A stretch of 64,000 nt of DNA, from the NCBI RefSeq assembly GCF_002563955.1, contig NZ_PDJE01000001.1, positions 3,100,001-3,164,000 of the forward strand. Direction: 5' to 3'. The position numbers and the translations under genes were made by a program. Below, piece by piece: positions 1 through 9,306 of the stretch; position 1 is the first letter of the stretch, and every line of letters begins with the position of its first letter. The notes under the pieces are model-generated. The model saw nothing but the letters and a program-made list of their open reading frames with translations, was not told where the DNA came from and made no database searches. This DNA is from Paramicrobacterium agarici (GTDB lineage: Bacteria > Actinomycetota > Actinomycetes > Actinomycetales > Microbacteriaceae).

Positions 1-1050
1 CTCGAGACGCCCCTGCGGGTTCTCGATGGTCTCGGGATACTCGGGGTCGGTGATCGTGTTCACCTCGTCGAGCACCTCGAAGACGCGGTCGATCGCGGTG
101 CGCGTGTCGAACGTCATCGAGAGCAGAAAGCCGATGGACTCGATCGGGAATCGCAGAACCGTTGCTGTGGCAAAGAACGCGAAGAGCTCCCCCACGTCGA
201 TCTGCCCCTGCGACGCAAGCCAGATGCCCGCAACGAGGCACAGGCCGAACCCGATGTCGGGCAGAAGAATCAGCCAGTACCAGATGCCGGCGATCGCCTT
301 CGCCTTTTCGATTTCGACGCCCCGCAGGCTTTCGGCGCGAACAGAGAAGCCCTTGAGCGCATGCTTGCCGCGACCGAACGCCTTGAGCACGCGGATGCCG
401 TGAACGGACTCTTCGACGTTCGTTGCGAGGTCGCCCGCCTGGTCCTGGCTGCGTCGCGCGATCGTCGAGTACCTCTTCTCGAAGGCGTACCCGTAGATCC
501 ACACAGGAATCGCGCAGATCAAGAAGATGGTGCCGAGCAGCCAGTGCCATGTGAACAGCACGACGGTGCCGATCACGATCGTCAGAATGTTGACGACGAG
601 CAGCACGATGCCGAACGACAGCCAGCGGCGGATCATGTTGAGGTCCTGCATCATGCGTGACAGCAGCTGGCCCGACGGCCACCGGTCGTGGAACGCGACC
701 GGAAGATCCTGAAGCTGGCGGTAGATCTCATTGCGCATCTTGGCCTCGACCGTTGTGCCGGGAAGCAGCACGAACCAGCGGCGCAGGGCGATCATGGCCG
801 CCTCGAGAACACCGAGCGCCAGAATGAGCCCCACAGCGGGCCAGATCTCGGCAGGATCGCGCTGCGCGAGGGCACCGTTGACGAGGCGCTCGAGCACCAT
901 GGGAATGATGAGCGCGACGATCGAACCGAGCAGCGCGGCGATCATGCCGAGCGAGATGCGCGGCAGGGCGTGCTTGGCGAAGGGGTAGATGCGCCAGATC
1001 GCCTGCACGGTGTTGAGGTCTGATTTTCGCGTGGCTTCAGTGCCGGACAT
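1..1050 (-). CDS. ABC exporter half-transporter, membrane domain (3' part cut by window edge)
   Basis: 350 codons are visible and the frame is open to base 1, so the ATP-binding domain lies outside the window. The protein starts [15 protein letters not shown]. It has the fold of a type I exporter (ABCB/MsbA-like) transmembrane domain: paired hydrophobic helices near residues 30-60, 68-90, 145-165, 170-190 and 255-295. Between them are typical sequences such as [17 protein letters not shown] and the intracellular-loop motif [16 protein letters not shown]. Family members use ATP to pump drugs, lipids or peptides outwards, usually as a dimer with a neighbouring half-transporter. The ATG at 1050 was chosen because it opens the conserved region. 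A leader of about 250 nt with its own small ORF precedes it. The substrate cannot be inferred. Confidence 0.88.
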   Translation of the reverse strand, partial: MSGTEATRKSDLNTVQAIWRIYPFAKHALPRISLGMIAALLGSIVALIIPMVLERLVNGALAQRDPAEIWPAVGLILALGVLEAAMIALRRWFVLLPGTTVEAKMRNEIYRQLQDLPVAFHDRWPSGQLLSRMMQDLNMIRRWLSFGIVLLVVNILTIVIGTVVLFTWHWLLGTIFLICAIPVWIYGYAFEKRYSTIARRSQDQAGDLATNVEESVHGIRVLKAFGRGKHALKGFSVRAESLRGVEIEKAKAIAGIWYWLILLPDIGFGLCLVAGIWLASQGQIDVGELFAFFATATVLRFPIESIGFLLSMTFDTRTAIDRVFEVLDEVNTITDPEYPETIENPQGRLE

Positions 1051-1126
1051 AGTGGTGAGTCTCGCTTGTGGTTCTGACAACGGTCATGACGGACGGCGGA
1101 CGCCGGTGCGCGCCGTGGGAGTACGG

Positions 1127-1142
1127 GCCGGAGTTCTCCGGC
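1127..1142 (-). promoter_or_regulatory. Hairpin in the leader of the ABC exporter
   Basis: A 7-bp perfect inverted repeat GCCGGAG-tt-CTCCGGC lies between the leader ORF stop and the exporter start. In RNA it would form about 6 bp capped by a GAAC-type tetraloop. It could act as an attenuator or translational switch with the stem that surrounds the leader stop codon. No U-tract follows, so it is not a classical intrinsic terminator. Confidence 0.35.
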
Positions 1143-1170
1143 TCGGTGCGGGTTGCGGGAGAGGCTGGCG

Positions 1171-1263
1171 CTACATGGCGCCGACGGGGCCGGAATATCC
1201 GACGACCGCGCGGGCTCGGAGGAGACGACCGCTCGGCTGCTGCCCAGAAATGGCAATCGACAT
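1171..1263 (-). CDS. Candidate leader peptide (30 codons) upstream of the ABC exporter
   Basis: A 30-codon ORF, ATG to TAG, reads MSIAISGQQPSGRLLRARAV then VGYSGPVGAM. A GGGAGG Shine-Dalgarno lies about 5 nt before the ATG, better than the signal at the exporter gene itself. It ends 120 nt before the exporter start. A short GGCGC/GCGCC stem encloses its stop codon (1167-1182), and a second stem, GCCGGAG/CTCCGGC, follows at 1127-1142. The 315-bp stretch 1051-1365 holds nothing else that looks coding. This layout resembles ribosome-arrest leader peptides that control antibiotic-resistance ABC genes, but that role is inference. The ORF could be spurious, since short ORFs arise by chance at this GC content. 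Confidence 0.5.
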   Translation of the reverse strand: MSIAISGQQPSGRLLRARAVVGYSGPVGAM

Positions 1264-1365
1264 GTCGGCCTCCCTACGTACTCGTGGATCGTGCTGCATG
1301 ACCGCTGGTCAGCACGCAGCCTTTTAGACTAGACGAGTTCTGTTCGCAGGCGCAAGAGGTGTTTT

Positions 1366-2571
1366 TCAGCGCACCCGAACAGAGAGGCATGTCACCGAAC
1401 CGCCGAGCTTCTCGAACTCCGAGATGTCGGCGGTGACGACCGTGTAGCCGAGGTCTTCAAGCAGATCGGCCGTCTTGGGGGCGGATGCTGCGAGCAGCAC
1501 CGTGTCGTCGGTGAGTACGACGACCGCTGCCCCTGCGGGCTCAGGAGCCGCGATGAACCCAGGAAACAGGCCGATCTCGTCGATCGACGAGGGGTCGCCG
1601 ATGAACGTGCCGTCGGGAAGCGCCGTGATCGCTGCCTTGAGGTGGTGGACCTTGCTCATGGGAGCCGCGACAACGGAGTAGCCGTACGGGGCGGCAATGC
1701 TGCGCAGCTGGCGGATGCCCTCGGCGTTCGTGCGCTCCGTGCGCCCGACGTACAGCGTGTCGCCGACGAGCAGGGCGTCGCCGCCCTCGAAGGTGCCGGG
1801 GTCCATGACCCGCTCCACGGTGAATCCGAGGTCTTGCACCGTCTCTTCGATGCCGTCGAGCTCACGCCGCCTGGTCTCGTCGACCGGGCGCGTGATGATC
1901 GCGAGGTCATCGAGCAGAACCACGCCGTCTTGCACGAACACGGAGTCGGGAAGCTCGCTCGCGAACGGAACCTCCCGCGTCGTCCAGCCGTTGTCTTCGA
2001 ACGCCGCCGTGTAGGCATCCCACTGCTTGTCCGCGAGGTCCGAATCGATGAGCGCCTCGGTCTCGTCGTCGCTCTCGGTCAGCGCCGTCGCCGGCAGCCG
2101 CACGAGGGCGATGCGCCGCTCGGCGGCGCGAGGCGCTTCGCGGTAGCCGACGGTCGCCGCGTAGACGGCACGGCCGGCGGTGGGAACGCCGATGAACACG
2201 GCGAGCGCGTAGATGGCATTCGTGCTCGTGAGCGTTGCCACGATGAGCCCGAAGATCTCGCCCGACATCGAGCCGCCCTGCTGCAGCGTGGTGAGGATGA
2301 CGCCGACAACCGGGGCGACGATGCCGACGACGATGCCGGCGGGCAGAGCCCACTTCCAGCTCGTCAGCGCCCCCAGCATCCCCGCAATGAATAGCAGCAG
2401 AAATGTGAAGAGGCTCGCGAGAATGAAGTACGAGCTTGCCGGGCCGATGATGGTCGGCTGCATCTGGTTGACGAGAAAGAACGCTGTCACCGCGGCAACG
2501 TGAGCGAGAAGTGCGACGAGAACGGCGGATGCGAGCGACGCGATGACGCGGCGGGCCCAGGTGACAGTCAT
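1366..2571 (-). CDS. Membrane-anchored dimethylargininase (DDAH/arginine deiminase superfamily)
   Basis: 401 aa. Residues 1-145 are a membrane region with about four helices. Residues from 150 to the end form a complete guanidine-modifying hydrolase domain. Active-site features are visible: FEGGDALL, the histidine in KVHHLKAA, and the nucleophilic cysteine in the C-terminal GGSVTCLSV. DDAH enzymes convert methylated arginines to citrulline and methylamines. Soluble DDAHs are about 250-290 aa, so the N-terminal membrane domain is an addition. The catalytic part is probably tethered to one face of the cytoplasmic membrane. The gene is alone, 74 nt downstream of the purH 3' end in the reverse direction. 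Substrate specificity (dimethylarginine or another guanidino compound) is not settled by the sequence. Confidence 0.85.
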   Translation of the reverse strand: MTVTWARRVIASLASAVLVALLAHVAAVTAFFLVNQMQPTIIGPASSYFILASLFTFLLLFIAGMLGALTSWKWALPAGIVVGIVAPVVGVILTTLQQGGSMSGEIFGLIVATLTSTNAIYALAVFIGVPTAGRAVYAATVGYREAPRAAERRIALVRLPATALTESDDETEALIDSDLADKQWDAYTAAFEDNGWTTREVPFASELPDSVFVQDGVVLLDDLAIITRPVDETRRRELDGIEETVQDLGFTVERVMDPGTFEGGDALLVGDTLYVGRTERTNAEGIRQLRSIAAPYGYSVVAAPMSKVHHLKAAITALPDGTFIGDPSSIDEIGLFPGFIAAPEPAGAAVVVLTDDTVLLAASAPKTADLLEDLGYTVVTADISEFEKLGGSVTCLSVRVR

Positions 2572-2645
2572 GACAAAGAGCCTACGGGATGCGCGGGGCC
2601 GGGCACGCCACGCGCCCGGCCCCGCTGATCGGATTCACACCGCGC

Positions 2646-4238
2646 TCAATGAAAGAAGTGGCGCTCTCCGCTGAAGTACATGGTGACGCCCGCTGCCTTT
2701 GCCGCCGCGATGACCTCGTCGTCGCGCACGGAGCCGCCGGGCTGAACGACGGCCTTGACTCCGCCCTTCAGCAGGATCTCGAGTCCGTCGGCGAACGGGA
2801 AGAAGGCGTCGGATGCTGCGACGGAGCCCGCCGCGCGGTCGCCGGCGCGCTTCACCGCGAGTTCGCACGAGTCGACGCGGTTGACCTGCCCCATACCCAC
2901 GCCGACTGCCGCACCCGACTTGGCGAGCAGAATGGCGTTGGACTTGACGCTGCGGCACGCCTTCCACGCGAACGCCAGATCGGCGAGCGTTGTGTCGTCT
3001 GCCGCGTCGCCGGAGACGAGCTCCCAGCCCTCCGTGATGTTCGCCTCGGGATCAAAGCGGTCGGACTGCTGCACGAGCAGTCCGCCCGAGATCTGCTTGG
3101 CCTCGAGCGGTTCGAGCGCGAAGCCCTCGGGAAGCTGCAGAATGCGCAGGTTCTTCTTGGTCTGCAGAAGAGCGAGCGCGTCGTCCTCGAAGCCGGGCGC
3201 GACGATCACCTCGGTGAAGATCTCTTTCACGGCCTCGGCCATGCCGAGCGTCACCGTGCGGTTTGCCGCGATCACGCCGCCGTAGGCCGACACGGGGTCG
3301 GTGTCGTGCGCGCGGCGGTGTGCCGAGGCGATCGGGTCGCTCGCCTTGGGCTTGGCGACGGCGATGCCGCACGGGTTCGCGTGCTTGATGACGGCGACGG
3401 CGGGCTCGGCGAAGTCGTACGCGGCGCGCACGGCGGCGTCGGCGTCTGTGAAGTTGTTGAAGCTCATCTCTTTGCCATGCAGCTGGGTCGCCTGCGCGAT
3501 GCCCTGGCCTCCGGCACGGAGGTACAGCGCGGCCTCCTGGTGCGAGTTCTCGCCGTAGCGCAGCACGTGCGACAGCTCGCCCTGGATCGTCAGCGACGAG
3601 CCGAAGCCCTCGACAGCATCCGTGAACCACCCGGCGACAGCCGTGTCGTACGACGCGGTGTGCGAGAACGCGGCGGCCGCGAGCGCGCGACGCTGAACGA
3701 GGCTCGTGCCGCCCGACTTGACCGCCTCGATGATCTCGCCATACGACCCGGGCGAGACCACGACAGCGACGTTCGGGTGATTCTTGGCCGCGGCGCGCAC
3801 CATTGAAGGACCGCCGATGTCGATCTGCTCGACGACGTCGTTGGACTCGGCGCCCGAGGCGACGGTCTCGACAAAGGGATACAGGTTGACGACCACGAGC
3901 TCAAACGGCTCGATGTCGAAGTCGGCAAGCTGCTGCTCGTGCGACTCGAGTCGCAGGTCGGCGAGCAGCCCGGCGTGCACTGACGGGTGAAGCGTCTTGA
4001 CGCGGCCGTCGAGCATCTCGGGAGACCCGGTCATGGCGGCGACGTCGGTCACGGGGTATCCCGCGTCGCGAATGGTCTGCGCCGTCGAGCCGGTCGACAC
4101 GATCTCGACGCCCGCGTTCGCGAGGGCGCTGGCGAGTTCGACGAGGCCGGTCTTGTCGCTCACCGAGAGGAGCGCCCGCTTGATCGGAACGATGTCGCGC
4201 TCGCGATACAGGCTCTTGTCGTGGCTGGGTCCGCTCAT
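2646..4238 (-). CDS. purH: Bifunctional AICAR transformylase / IMP cyclohydrolase
   Basis: 530 aa, the usual length. It catalyses the last two steps of IMP synthesis: formyl transfer from 10-formyl-tetrahydrofolate to AICAR, then ring closure. The N-terminal cyclohydrolase (MGS-like) domain begins [14 protein letters not shown]. The C-terminal transformylase domain carries the catalytic KHANPCG motif. The start gives about 18 extra residues before the conserved region. The gene lies 21 nt after purN and is the last gene of the sucC-sucD-perM-purN-purH run, so it is probably co-transcribed with purN. Confidence 0.98.
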   Translation of the reverse strand: MSGPSHDKSLYRERDIVPIKRALLSVSDKTGLVELASALANAGVEIVSTGSTAQTIRDAGYPVTDVAAMTGSPEMLDGRVKTLHPSVHAGLLADLRLESHEQQLADFDIEPFELVVVNLYPFVETVASGAESNDVVEQIDIGGPSMVRAAAKNHPNVAVVVSPGSYGEIIEAVKSGGTSLVQRRALAAAAFSHTASYDTAVAGWFTDAVEGFGSSLTIQGELSHVLRYGENSHQEAALYLRAGGQGIAQATQLHGKEMSFNNFTDADAAVRAAYDFAEPAVAVIKHANPCGIAVAKPKASDPIASAHRRAHDTDPVSAYGGVIAANRTVTLGMAEAVKEIFTEVIVAPGFEDDALALLQTKKNLRILQLPEGFALEPLEAKQISGGLLVQQSDRFDPEANITEGWELVSGDAADDTTLADLAFAWKACRSVKSNAILLAKSGAAVGVGMGQVNRVDSCELAVKRAGDRAAGSVAASDAFFPFADGLEILLKGGVKAVVQPGGSVRDDEVIAAAKAAGVTMYFSGERHFFH

Positions 4239-4259
4239 TGCTGCTCCTTCGATTGGGGA

Positions 4260-4841
4260 TTAGATCGTGCGCAGGTCGAGACCGTTGGCAATGTCGAGCA
4301 CGGTCTGTACGAGCAGACGGCGCTCTACGGGCTTGATGCGCTCGTGCAGCGAGTGCTCCGTGTCGCCTGGAGCGACGGGAACGCGTTCCTGCACGATGAT
4401 CGAACCCGTGTCGACGCCGTTGTCGACAACGATGATGGATGCTCCGGACTCCGTCGCGCCCGCGGCGATCGCGTCGCGAACGGCGTGCGCGCCGGGAAAT
4501 TCCGGAAGGTAGGCCGGGTGCGTATTGATGAGGTTGGGCGAGAGAGCGCTGACGACGGATGCTGGAAGCAATCTCATGAGCCCCGACAGCACGACGACGT
4601 CCGCGTCCCACACGCGGATCTGCTCGAGGAGCGCCTCCCCCCATTCGTCGCGGCTGCCGAACGATGTGTAGGGAACGGTGAACGTCGGGATCCCGAACTC
4701 TTCGGCGTGTGCGAGTCCCTCAGCATCCCTGTCGGCTCCAACGGCCAGAATTCGCGCGGGAAACTCGGCGTCTGATGCCGCGTCGAGGAGGGCACGGAGG
4801 TTGGAGCCCCCGCCGGAGATCAGCACGACGAGTGAGAGCAC
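4260..4841 (-). CDS. purN: Phosphoribosylglycinamide formyltransferase 1
   Basis: 193 aa. Uses 10-formyltetrahydrofolate to formylate GAR in purine synthesis. [12 protein letters not shown] at the N-terminus forms the phosphate site. The catalytic Asn-His pair is in [14 protein letters not shown], and the conserved Asp in [12 protein letters not shown]. The start is GTG. A nearby upstream ATG at 4849 is out of frame and was rejected. The stop of the upstream membrane-protein gene is only 9 nt away, so the two are probably co-transcribed. Purine synthesis continues in purH just downstream and in guaA, guaB and guaB3 elsewhere in the window. Confidence 0.97.
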   Translation of the reverse strand: MLSLVVLISGGGSNLRALLDAASDAEFPARILAVGADRDAEGLAHAEEFGIPTFTVPYTSFGSRDEWGEALLEQIRVWDADVVVLSGLMRLLPASVVSALSPNLINTHPAYLPEFPGAHAVRDAIAAGATESGASIIVVDNGVDTGSIIVQERVPVAPGDTEHSLHERIKPVERRLLVQTVLDIANGLDLRTI

Positions 4842-4850
4842 CCGTTCATC

Positions 4851-6113
4851 TTACCGGTCGTGCGAATGCATCCCTCGCGCGGCCGAGCGCGCGGACGACG
4901 CGACCCGCTCTAAGCTTCCCGATGCCATGCCCACGAGGGCGCCGACGGCGACGAGAGCCGCGCACATGCCACCGACGGCGAGGGGATCCGGTCCGACGCT
5001 GACGAAACGTGCCGGCCCTGCCGCGCCCGCCGACCACCAGGCCAGGAGCGCCATCTCGATGCCGGCGATTACGCCGATGACGAGGGCGCTCAGCGCGAGG
5101 GAGGCGATTTTCGACCGTATGCCGATGGCGGCGACGACGCGGTGGCGCACCGAGAGTGCCGCGATGAAACCGGCGACGATCGGAATCGCGAGCCCGACAA
5201 AGCCGAACGCGAGGTCCGTGCCGGGCAGGCTCCCGAGCAGCGGGATGCTCGGAACCGGTCCCGTGATCGTTCCCGAGGGCGACACGATGGATCCTTCTCC
5301 CAGCGTGTAGCCGGGACCGACGAGCCAGGATGCCGTCCAGATGACCACGTTGGGCATGTAGGCGATCTGGGCGAGTGTGACGGAGATGCCCCCGACAACC
5401 CCGACCTGGGCGGCCTGGTACAGCGAGATGACGGAGCTGAATCCGACAACGATGCTCACGGTCACGACGAGTCCCGCGCCGACGATCAGCAGCGCAACGG
5501 CACCGGTCGCGGCACGGATGCCAGACATGACGATCGTGTCGACGTGCGACGGCATGCGATCACGAAGATCCAAGACGCGCTGCACGATGCGATCGTCGTC
5601 GTCGGTGCTGGCGAGCTCTATCGCAACCCCGATGACGAGGCCGAGTGCCCACACCAGGGCGGGAACGACGAAGGCTTGCCACGCTGAGGGCGACGCGATC
5701 GCGTTGATCGCGGTGATACCCACGATCCCCGAGAAGACGACGAACACGGCGAACGAGGTGATGACAGCAGGCAGCCACGAGCCGCTACGCACGGACCGTC
5801 GCCCCGTGCGCACTCCCATGAGCACGGTGAACAGCGCGAACGCGAGCGGCGCGAACGACACGACGAAGCTTTCGGCAGCATCCGGGATTCCCACGATCTG
5901 AAGCGTCGCCTCGTTGAGGGTCACGGTGAGGTCGACGCCGTTGCCGAGAAGCCAGATGTCTGCGGCGGCGCGCCAGAACACGAACCAGTCGACGCTGAAG
6001 TCGTACTGGATCGCCCAGAGCAGAGTGAGCGGAACGAGCGGGAGGAACACGCCGATGGCCACGACGATGAACGCTTCGAGAGCGGCGAGAAGGGAGGCAG
6101 TCAGGCGGTTCAT
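4851..6113 (-). CDS. perM: DUF6350 polytopic membrane protein, PerM-like
   Basis: 420 aa, almost wholly hydrophobic, with around ten predicted membrane helices and a short basic C-terminal tail. There is no catalytic motif. The assignment rests on family appearance and on synteny: in mycobacteria the order is sucC-sucD-...-perM-purN-purH, and the same order appears here. Mycobacterial PerM is linked to cell division and survival under stress. That role is not proven for this family branch. The ATG at 6113 directly starts the first helix (MNRLTASLLAALEAF). The gene follows the sucD terminator hairpin, so it probably has its own promoter. Confidence 0.75.
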   Translation of the reverse strand: MNRLTASLLAALEAFIVVAIGVFLPLVPLTLLWAIQYDFSVDWFVFWRAAADIWLLGNGVDLTVTLNEATLQIVGIPDAAESFVVSFAPLAFALFTVLMGVRTGRRSVRSGSWLPAVITSFAVFVVFSGIVGITAINAIASPSAWQAFVVPALVWALGLVIGVAIELASTDDDDRIVQRVLDLRDRMPSHVDTIVMSGIRAATGAVALLIVGAGLVVTVSIVVGFSSVISLYQAAQVGVVGGISVTLAQIAYMPNVVIWTASWLVGPGYTLGEGSIVSPSGTITGPVPSIPLLGSLPGTDLAFGFVGLAIPIVAGFIAALSVRHRVVAAIGIRSKIASLALSALVIGVIAGIEMALLAWWSAGAAGPARFVSVGPDPLAVGGMCAALVAVGALVGMASGSLERVASSARSAARGMHSHDR

Positions 6114-6151
6114 CCGGTGGCCAAGCTTACCCGCGGCTCACCGAGAAACAC

Positions 6152-6184
6152 GTCAGGCCCCGCCGAGAACCGGCGGGGCCTGAC
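6152..6184 (-). terminator. Terminator-like hairpin after sucCD
   Basis: A perfect 14-bp GC-rich stem (GTCAGGCCCCGCCG paired with CGGCGGGGCCTGAC) with a 5-nt loop lies 12 nt past the sucD stop. There is no U-tract, as is common for actinobacterial intrinsic terminators. It separates sucCD from the perM-purN-purH genes. Confidence 0.8.
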
Positions 6185-6195
6185 GGTGACAGAGA

Positions 6196-7083
6196 TCAGA
6201 GAGATTCGATGATCTCGCGCATGAGCTGCGCGGTCTCGCTCGGGGTCTTTCCGACCTTGACGCCTGCGGCCTCGAGGGCCTCCTTCTTCGCCTGAGCGGT
6301 TCCCGCGGAACCCGAGACGATGGCACCCGCGTGGCCCATCGTCTTGCCCTCTGGAGCCGTGAAGCCGGCGACGTAGCCGACGACCGGCTTCGTCACGTTC
6401 TCTTTGATGAAGTCGGCTGCGCGCTCCTCAGCATCCCCGCCGATCTCGCCGATCATGACCATCGCCTTGGTCTCGGGGTCGGCCTCGAACGCCTTGAGGG
6501 CGTCGATGTGGGTCGTGCCGATAATGGGGTCGCCGCCGATGCCGATGGCCGTCGAGAAGCCGATTTCGCGCAGCTCGTACATCATCTGGTAGGTCAGGGT
6601 TCCCGACTTCGACACGAGGCCGATCGGGCCCTTGCCCGTGATGTTGGCCGGCGTGATGCCGACGAGCGACTCGTCGGGAGTGATGATGCCTGGGCAGTTC
6701 GGGCCGATGATGCGGGTCTTGTTGCTCTTCTGCTGCGCGTACGCCCAGAACTCGGCCGAGTCGCCGACGGGAACACCCTCGGTGATGATCACGAGAAGCG
6801 GAATCTCGGCGTCGATGGCCTCCATGACGGCGTCCTTCGTGAACGCCGGGGGCACGAACGCGATCGACACGTCGGCACCCGTCTTCTGCATGGCCTCTTC
6901 GACGGTACCGAAGACGGGCAGCTCGACGTCACCGTGCTTGACGGTCGTTCCCGCCTTGCGAGCGTTGACGCCGCCGACGACGTTGGTGCCGGCCTTCAGC
7001 ATGAGGGCGGTGTGCTTCGTGCCCTCACCGCCCGTGATGCCCTGGACGATGACCTTGGAATCCTTGTTGAGGAAGATTGACAT
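6196..7083 (-). CDS. sucD: Succinyl-CoA synthetase alpha subunit
   Basis: 295 aa. With SucC it interconverts succinyl-CoA and succinate with nucleotide phosphorylation in the TCA cycle. The CoA-binding Rossmann domain starts [20 protein letters not shown]. The phosphorylated active-site histidine is in [11 protein letters not shown]. The gene starts 28 nt after the sucC stop and is followed by a strong hairpin, giving a two-gene sucCD operon. Confidence 0.98.
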   Translation of the reverse strand: MSIFLNKDSKVIVQGITGGEGTKHTALMLKAGTNVVGGVNARKAGTTVKHGDVELPVFGTVEEAMQKTGADVSIAFVPPAFTKDAVMEAIDAEIPLLVIITEGVPVGDSAEFWAYAQQKSNKTRIIGPNCPGIITPDESLVGITPANITGKGPIGLVSKSGTLTYQMMYELREIGFSTAIGIGGDPIIGTTHIDALKAFEADPETKAMVMIGEIGGDAEERAADFIKENVTKPVVGYVAGFTAPEGKTMGHAGAIVSGSAGTAQAKKEALEAAGVKVGKTPSETAQLMREIIESL

Positions 7084-7111
7084 ATCAGTTGTTCCTAAAG
7101 CTCAGTGTGTC

Positions 7112-8278
7112 TCAGCGGGCGTTCGCGAGTTCGGCGGCCTTGTCGGCACCCTCGTCCATAGTCGCGGCGAGCGTGACGAGGGGGTGGTTCGCCTCCGCGA
7201 GGATGCGCCGGCCCTCGTCGACGTTGTTGCCGTCAAGGCGAACGACGAGCGGCTTGTTCGCGCTGTCGCCGAGTTCGGCGAGCGCGCCGACGATGCCCTT
7301 CGCGACAGCGTCGCACGCGGTGATGCCGCCGAAGACGTTGACGAACACGCTCTTGACCTGCTCGTCGCCGAGAATGACGTCGAGTCCCGCGGCCATGACC
7401 TCGGCCGAGGCTCCGCCGCCGATGTCGAGGAAGTTGGCCGGCTTCACGTTTCCGTGGCTCTCACCGGCGTAGGCGACGACGTCGAGTGTCGACATGACGA
7501 GACCCGCACCGTTTCCGATGACGCCGACCTCTCCGTCGAGCTTCACGTAGTTGAGGTCCTGCGCCTTGGCCTTGGCCTCGAGCGGGTCTGCGGCTGCCTT
7601 GTCTTCGAGCTCTTCGTGCCCGGGGTGGCGGAAGCCGGCGTTCTCGTCGAGCGAGACCTTGCCGTCGAGCGCGATGATGTCGCCCTCTTCGGTGAGCACG
7701 AGCGGGTTGACCTCGACGAGCGTCGCGTCTTCACCCGTGTACACGTCGTAAAGCTTCACGAAGACGGGAACGACCTTCTCGACGAGCTCTGCCGGGAACT
7801 TCGCCGACTCGGCGATCTCGCGAGCCTTTGTCTCGTCGATGCCCACCCGCGGGTCCACCTCGACGCGCGCGAGCGCTTCAGGCTTCTCGACGGCGAGTTG
7901 CTCGATCTCCATGCCGCCCTCGACGCTGCACAGCGACAGGTACGAGCGGTTGGCGCGGTCGAGCAGCACGGAGAAGTAGAACTCCTGCGCGATGCGGGCG
8001 CCACCGGCGACCATGACGCGCTTGACGGTGTGCCCCTTGATGTCGAGACCGAGAATCGCGCGTGCTGCCTCTTCTGCCTCGTCGGGGTTCTTGGCGACCT
8101 TGACCCCACCGGCCTTGCCACGGCCCCCGATCTTCACCTGAGCTTTGACAACGACGACACCGCCGAGCTTCTCTGCTGCTGCGCGCACCTCCTCGGGAGT
8201 GTCCGCGATGATGCCCGGGAGCACCGGGACCTCATGCTTCTCAAACAGGTCTCGTGCCTGGTACTCGTAAAGATCCAC
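7112..8278 (-). CDS. sucC: Succinyl-CoA synthetase beta subunit
   Basis: 388 aa. The ATP-grasp domain at the N-terminus ([20 protein letters not shown]) includes [14 protein letters not shown]. The C-terminal ligase domain includes [13 protein letters not shown] and the [11 protein letters not shown] loop. The start codon is GTG with AGGA six nt upstream. It is the first gene of sucCD and is divergent from the MpaB-family gene, with 162 nt between them. Confidence 0.98.
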   Translation of the reverse strand: MDLYEYQARDLFEKHEVPVLPGIIADTPEEVRAAAEKLGGVVVVKAQVKIGGRGKAGGVKVAKNPDEAEEAARAILGLDIKGHTVKRVMVAGGARIAQEFYFSVLLDRANRSYLSLCSVEGGMEIEQLAVEKPEALARVEVDPRVGIDETKAREIAESAKFPAELVEKVVPVFVKLYDVYTGEDATLVEVNPLVLTEEGDIIALDGKVSLDENAGFRHPGHEELEDKAAADPLEAKAKAQDLNYVKLDGEVGVIGNGAGLVMSTLDVVAYAGESHGNVKPANFLDIGGGASAEVMAAGLDVILGDEQVKSVFVNVFGGITACDAVAKGIVGALAELGDSANKPLVVRLDGNNVDEGRRILAEANHPLVTLAATMDEGADKAAELANAR

Positions 8279-8440
8279 GTAGGTTCCTAACCGCTTTCAG
8301 GGGCGTTGCGTTGTGTTGTCGTATCGCGACGCGCTCGGCATTCTCGACGCCGAGAGAAAATCGCCACCCCCACTTTACTCCGGGCCGCGACAGGGCTCGG
8401 GCGCGGGGCCGCCATGCGGAATAGCGCGTAGCCTGAGGCC

Positions 8441-9235
8441 ATGCGGCAGGTGCGTGACATCAGAGATATCGCGGCAGAGGCGGTTCTCATTGCCGGCGGC
8501 GGCGCAGCGATCCTGCTGCAGATCGCCGACGAACGGGTCGGTCTCGGCGTCGCCCATCACAGCGACTTCGCCTCGAGGCCTCTTGACCGGCTGCATTCGA
8601 CGCTCTCGTATATCTACGTGCAGGTGTACGGAACGGGGGCCGAGCGCCGCTACGTCGCGCGCAAGGTCGGTGTCGCGCATCGGCCGGTGAGAGCGGATGC
8701 TGTCGCAAATCGCCCCGCCTACTCGGCGAGCGATTCCGGCCTGCAGCTCTGGGTGGCCGCGACGCTGTATCGAACGGCGATCGACCTCGACGCACGCATC
8801 AACGGGCCCTTGCCCGACGCCACCGCCGAGAAGCTCTACCGCGAGTACGCCGTGCTCGGCACAGCGCTCGGCATGCCGAAGCACCTGTGGCCCGGCGACC
8901 GTGCGGCGTTCGAGAAGTACTGGAACGACGCCCACGCCGCCCTGCACGTCACACCCGAGGCGCGCCGTGTGGCGCACGACCTGCTCTTTCCGCGCGTGGC
9001 TCCGCTGTGGCTGAAGGCGGCCATGCCTCTTGCGCGGCTCGTCACCGCGGGGCTCCTCGACGGCACCCTGCGTGACGCGTACGGGCTCCCTTGGTCGCGG
9101 GCGCGGCAACGCCGGTTCGAGGTGGTCATGACAATCGCGCGGATGCTGTGGAGGTGGCTGCCTCGCGGCATCCGTCATCGTCCTGCCATCGTGTTCGTGC
9201 GCAGCGTGCGTGCCGAGATGCGTTCCGTTCGCTGA
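8441..9235 (+). CDS. MpaB/rubber-oxygenase family protein (DUF2236)
   Basis: 264 aa. The sequence matches the alpha-helical haem-binding family that includes MpaB and latex-clearing protein. The family pattern is visible: RDIAAEAVLIAGGGAAILLQ, then the HHSDFASRPLDRLHSTLSYI segment with candidate haem-ligand histidines, and the ELAREYAVLGTALG-like region (here EKLYREYAVLGTALGMP). Such proteins are redox enzymes of mostly unknown substrate in actinobacteria. The gene stands alone, divergent from sucC and convergent with pcrA. The 71 nt to the pcrA stop shows no clear hairpin. Confidence 0.85.
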   Translation: MRQVRDIRDIAAEAVLIAGGGAAILLQIADERVGLGVAHHSDFASRPLDRLHSTLSYIYVQVYGTGAERRYVARKVGVAHRPVRADAVANRPAYSASDSGLQLWVAATLYRTAIDLDARINGPLPDATAEKLYREYAVLGTALGMPKHLWPGDRAAFEKYWNDAHAALHVTPEARRVAHDLLFPRVAPLWLKAAMPLARLVTAGLLDGTLRDAYGLPWSRARQRRFEVVMTIARMLWRWLPRGIRHRPAIVFVRSVRAEMRSVR

Positions 9236-9306
9236 TCGTCTGCCTGTCTCTGCTTCGTTCAGCGCTCGTGCGGCACTCCTTGAGGTACGCCCACCGGCGC
9301 GCCACC

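Noticed and set aside
8375..9178. 267-residue open frame on the minus strand
   Set aside because: Antisense to the MpaB-family gene, which has family motifs.
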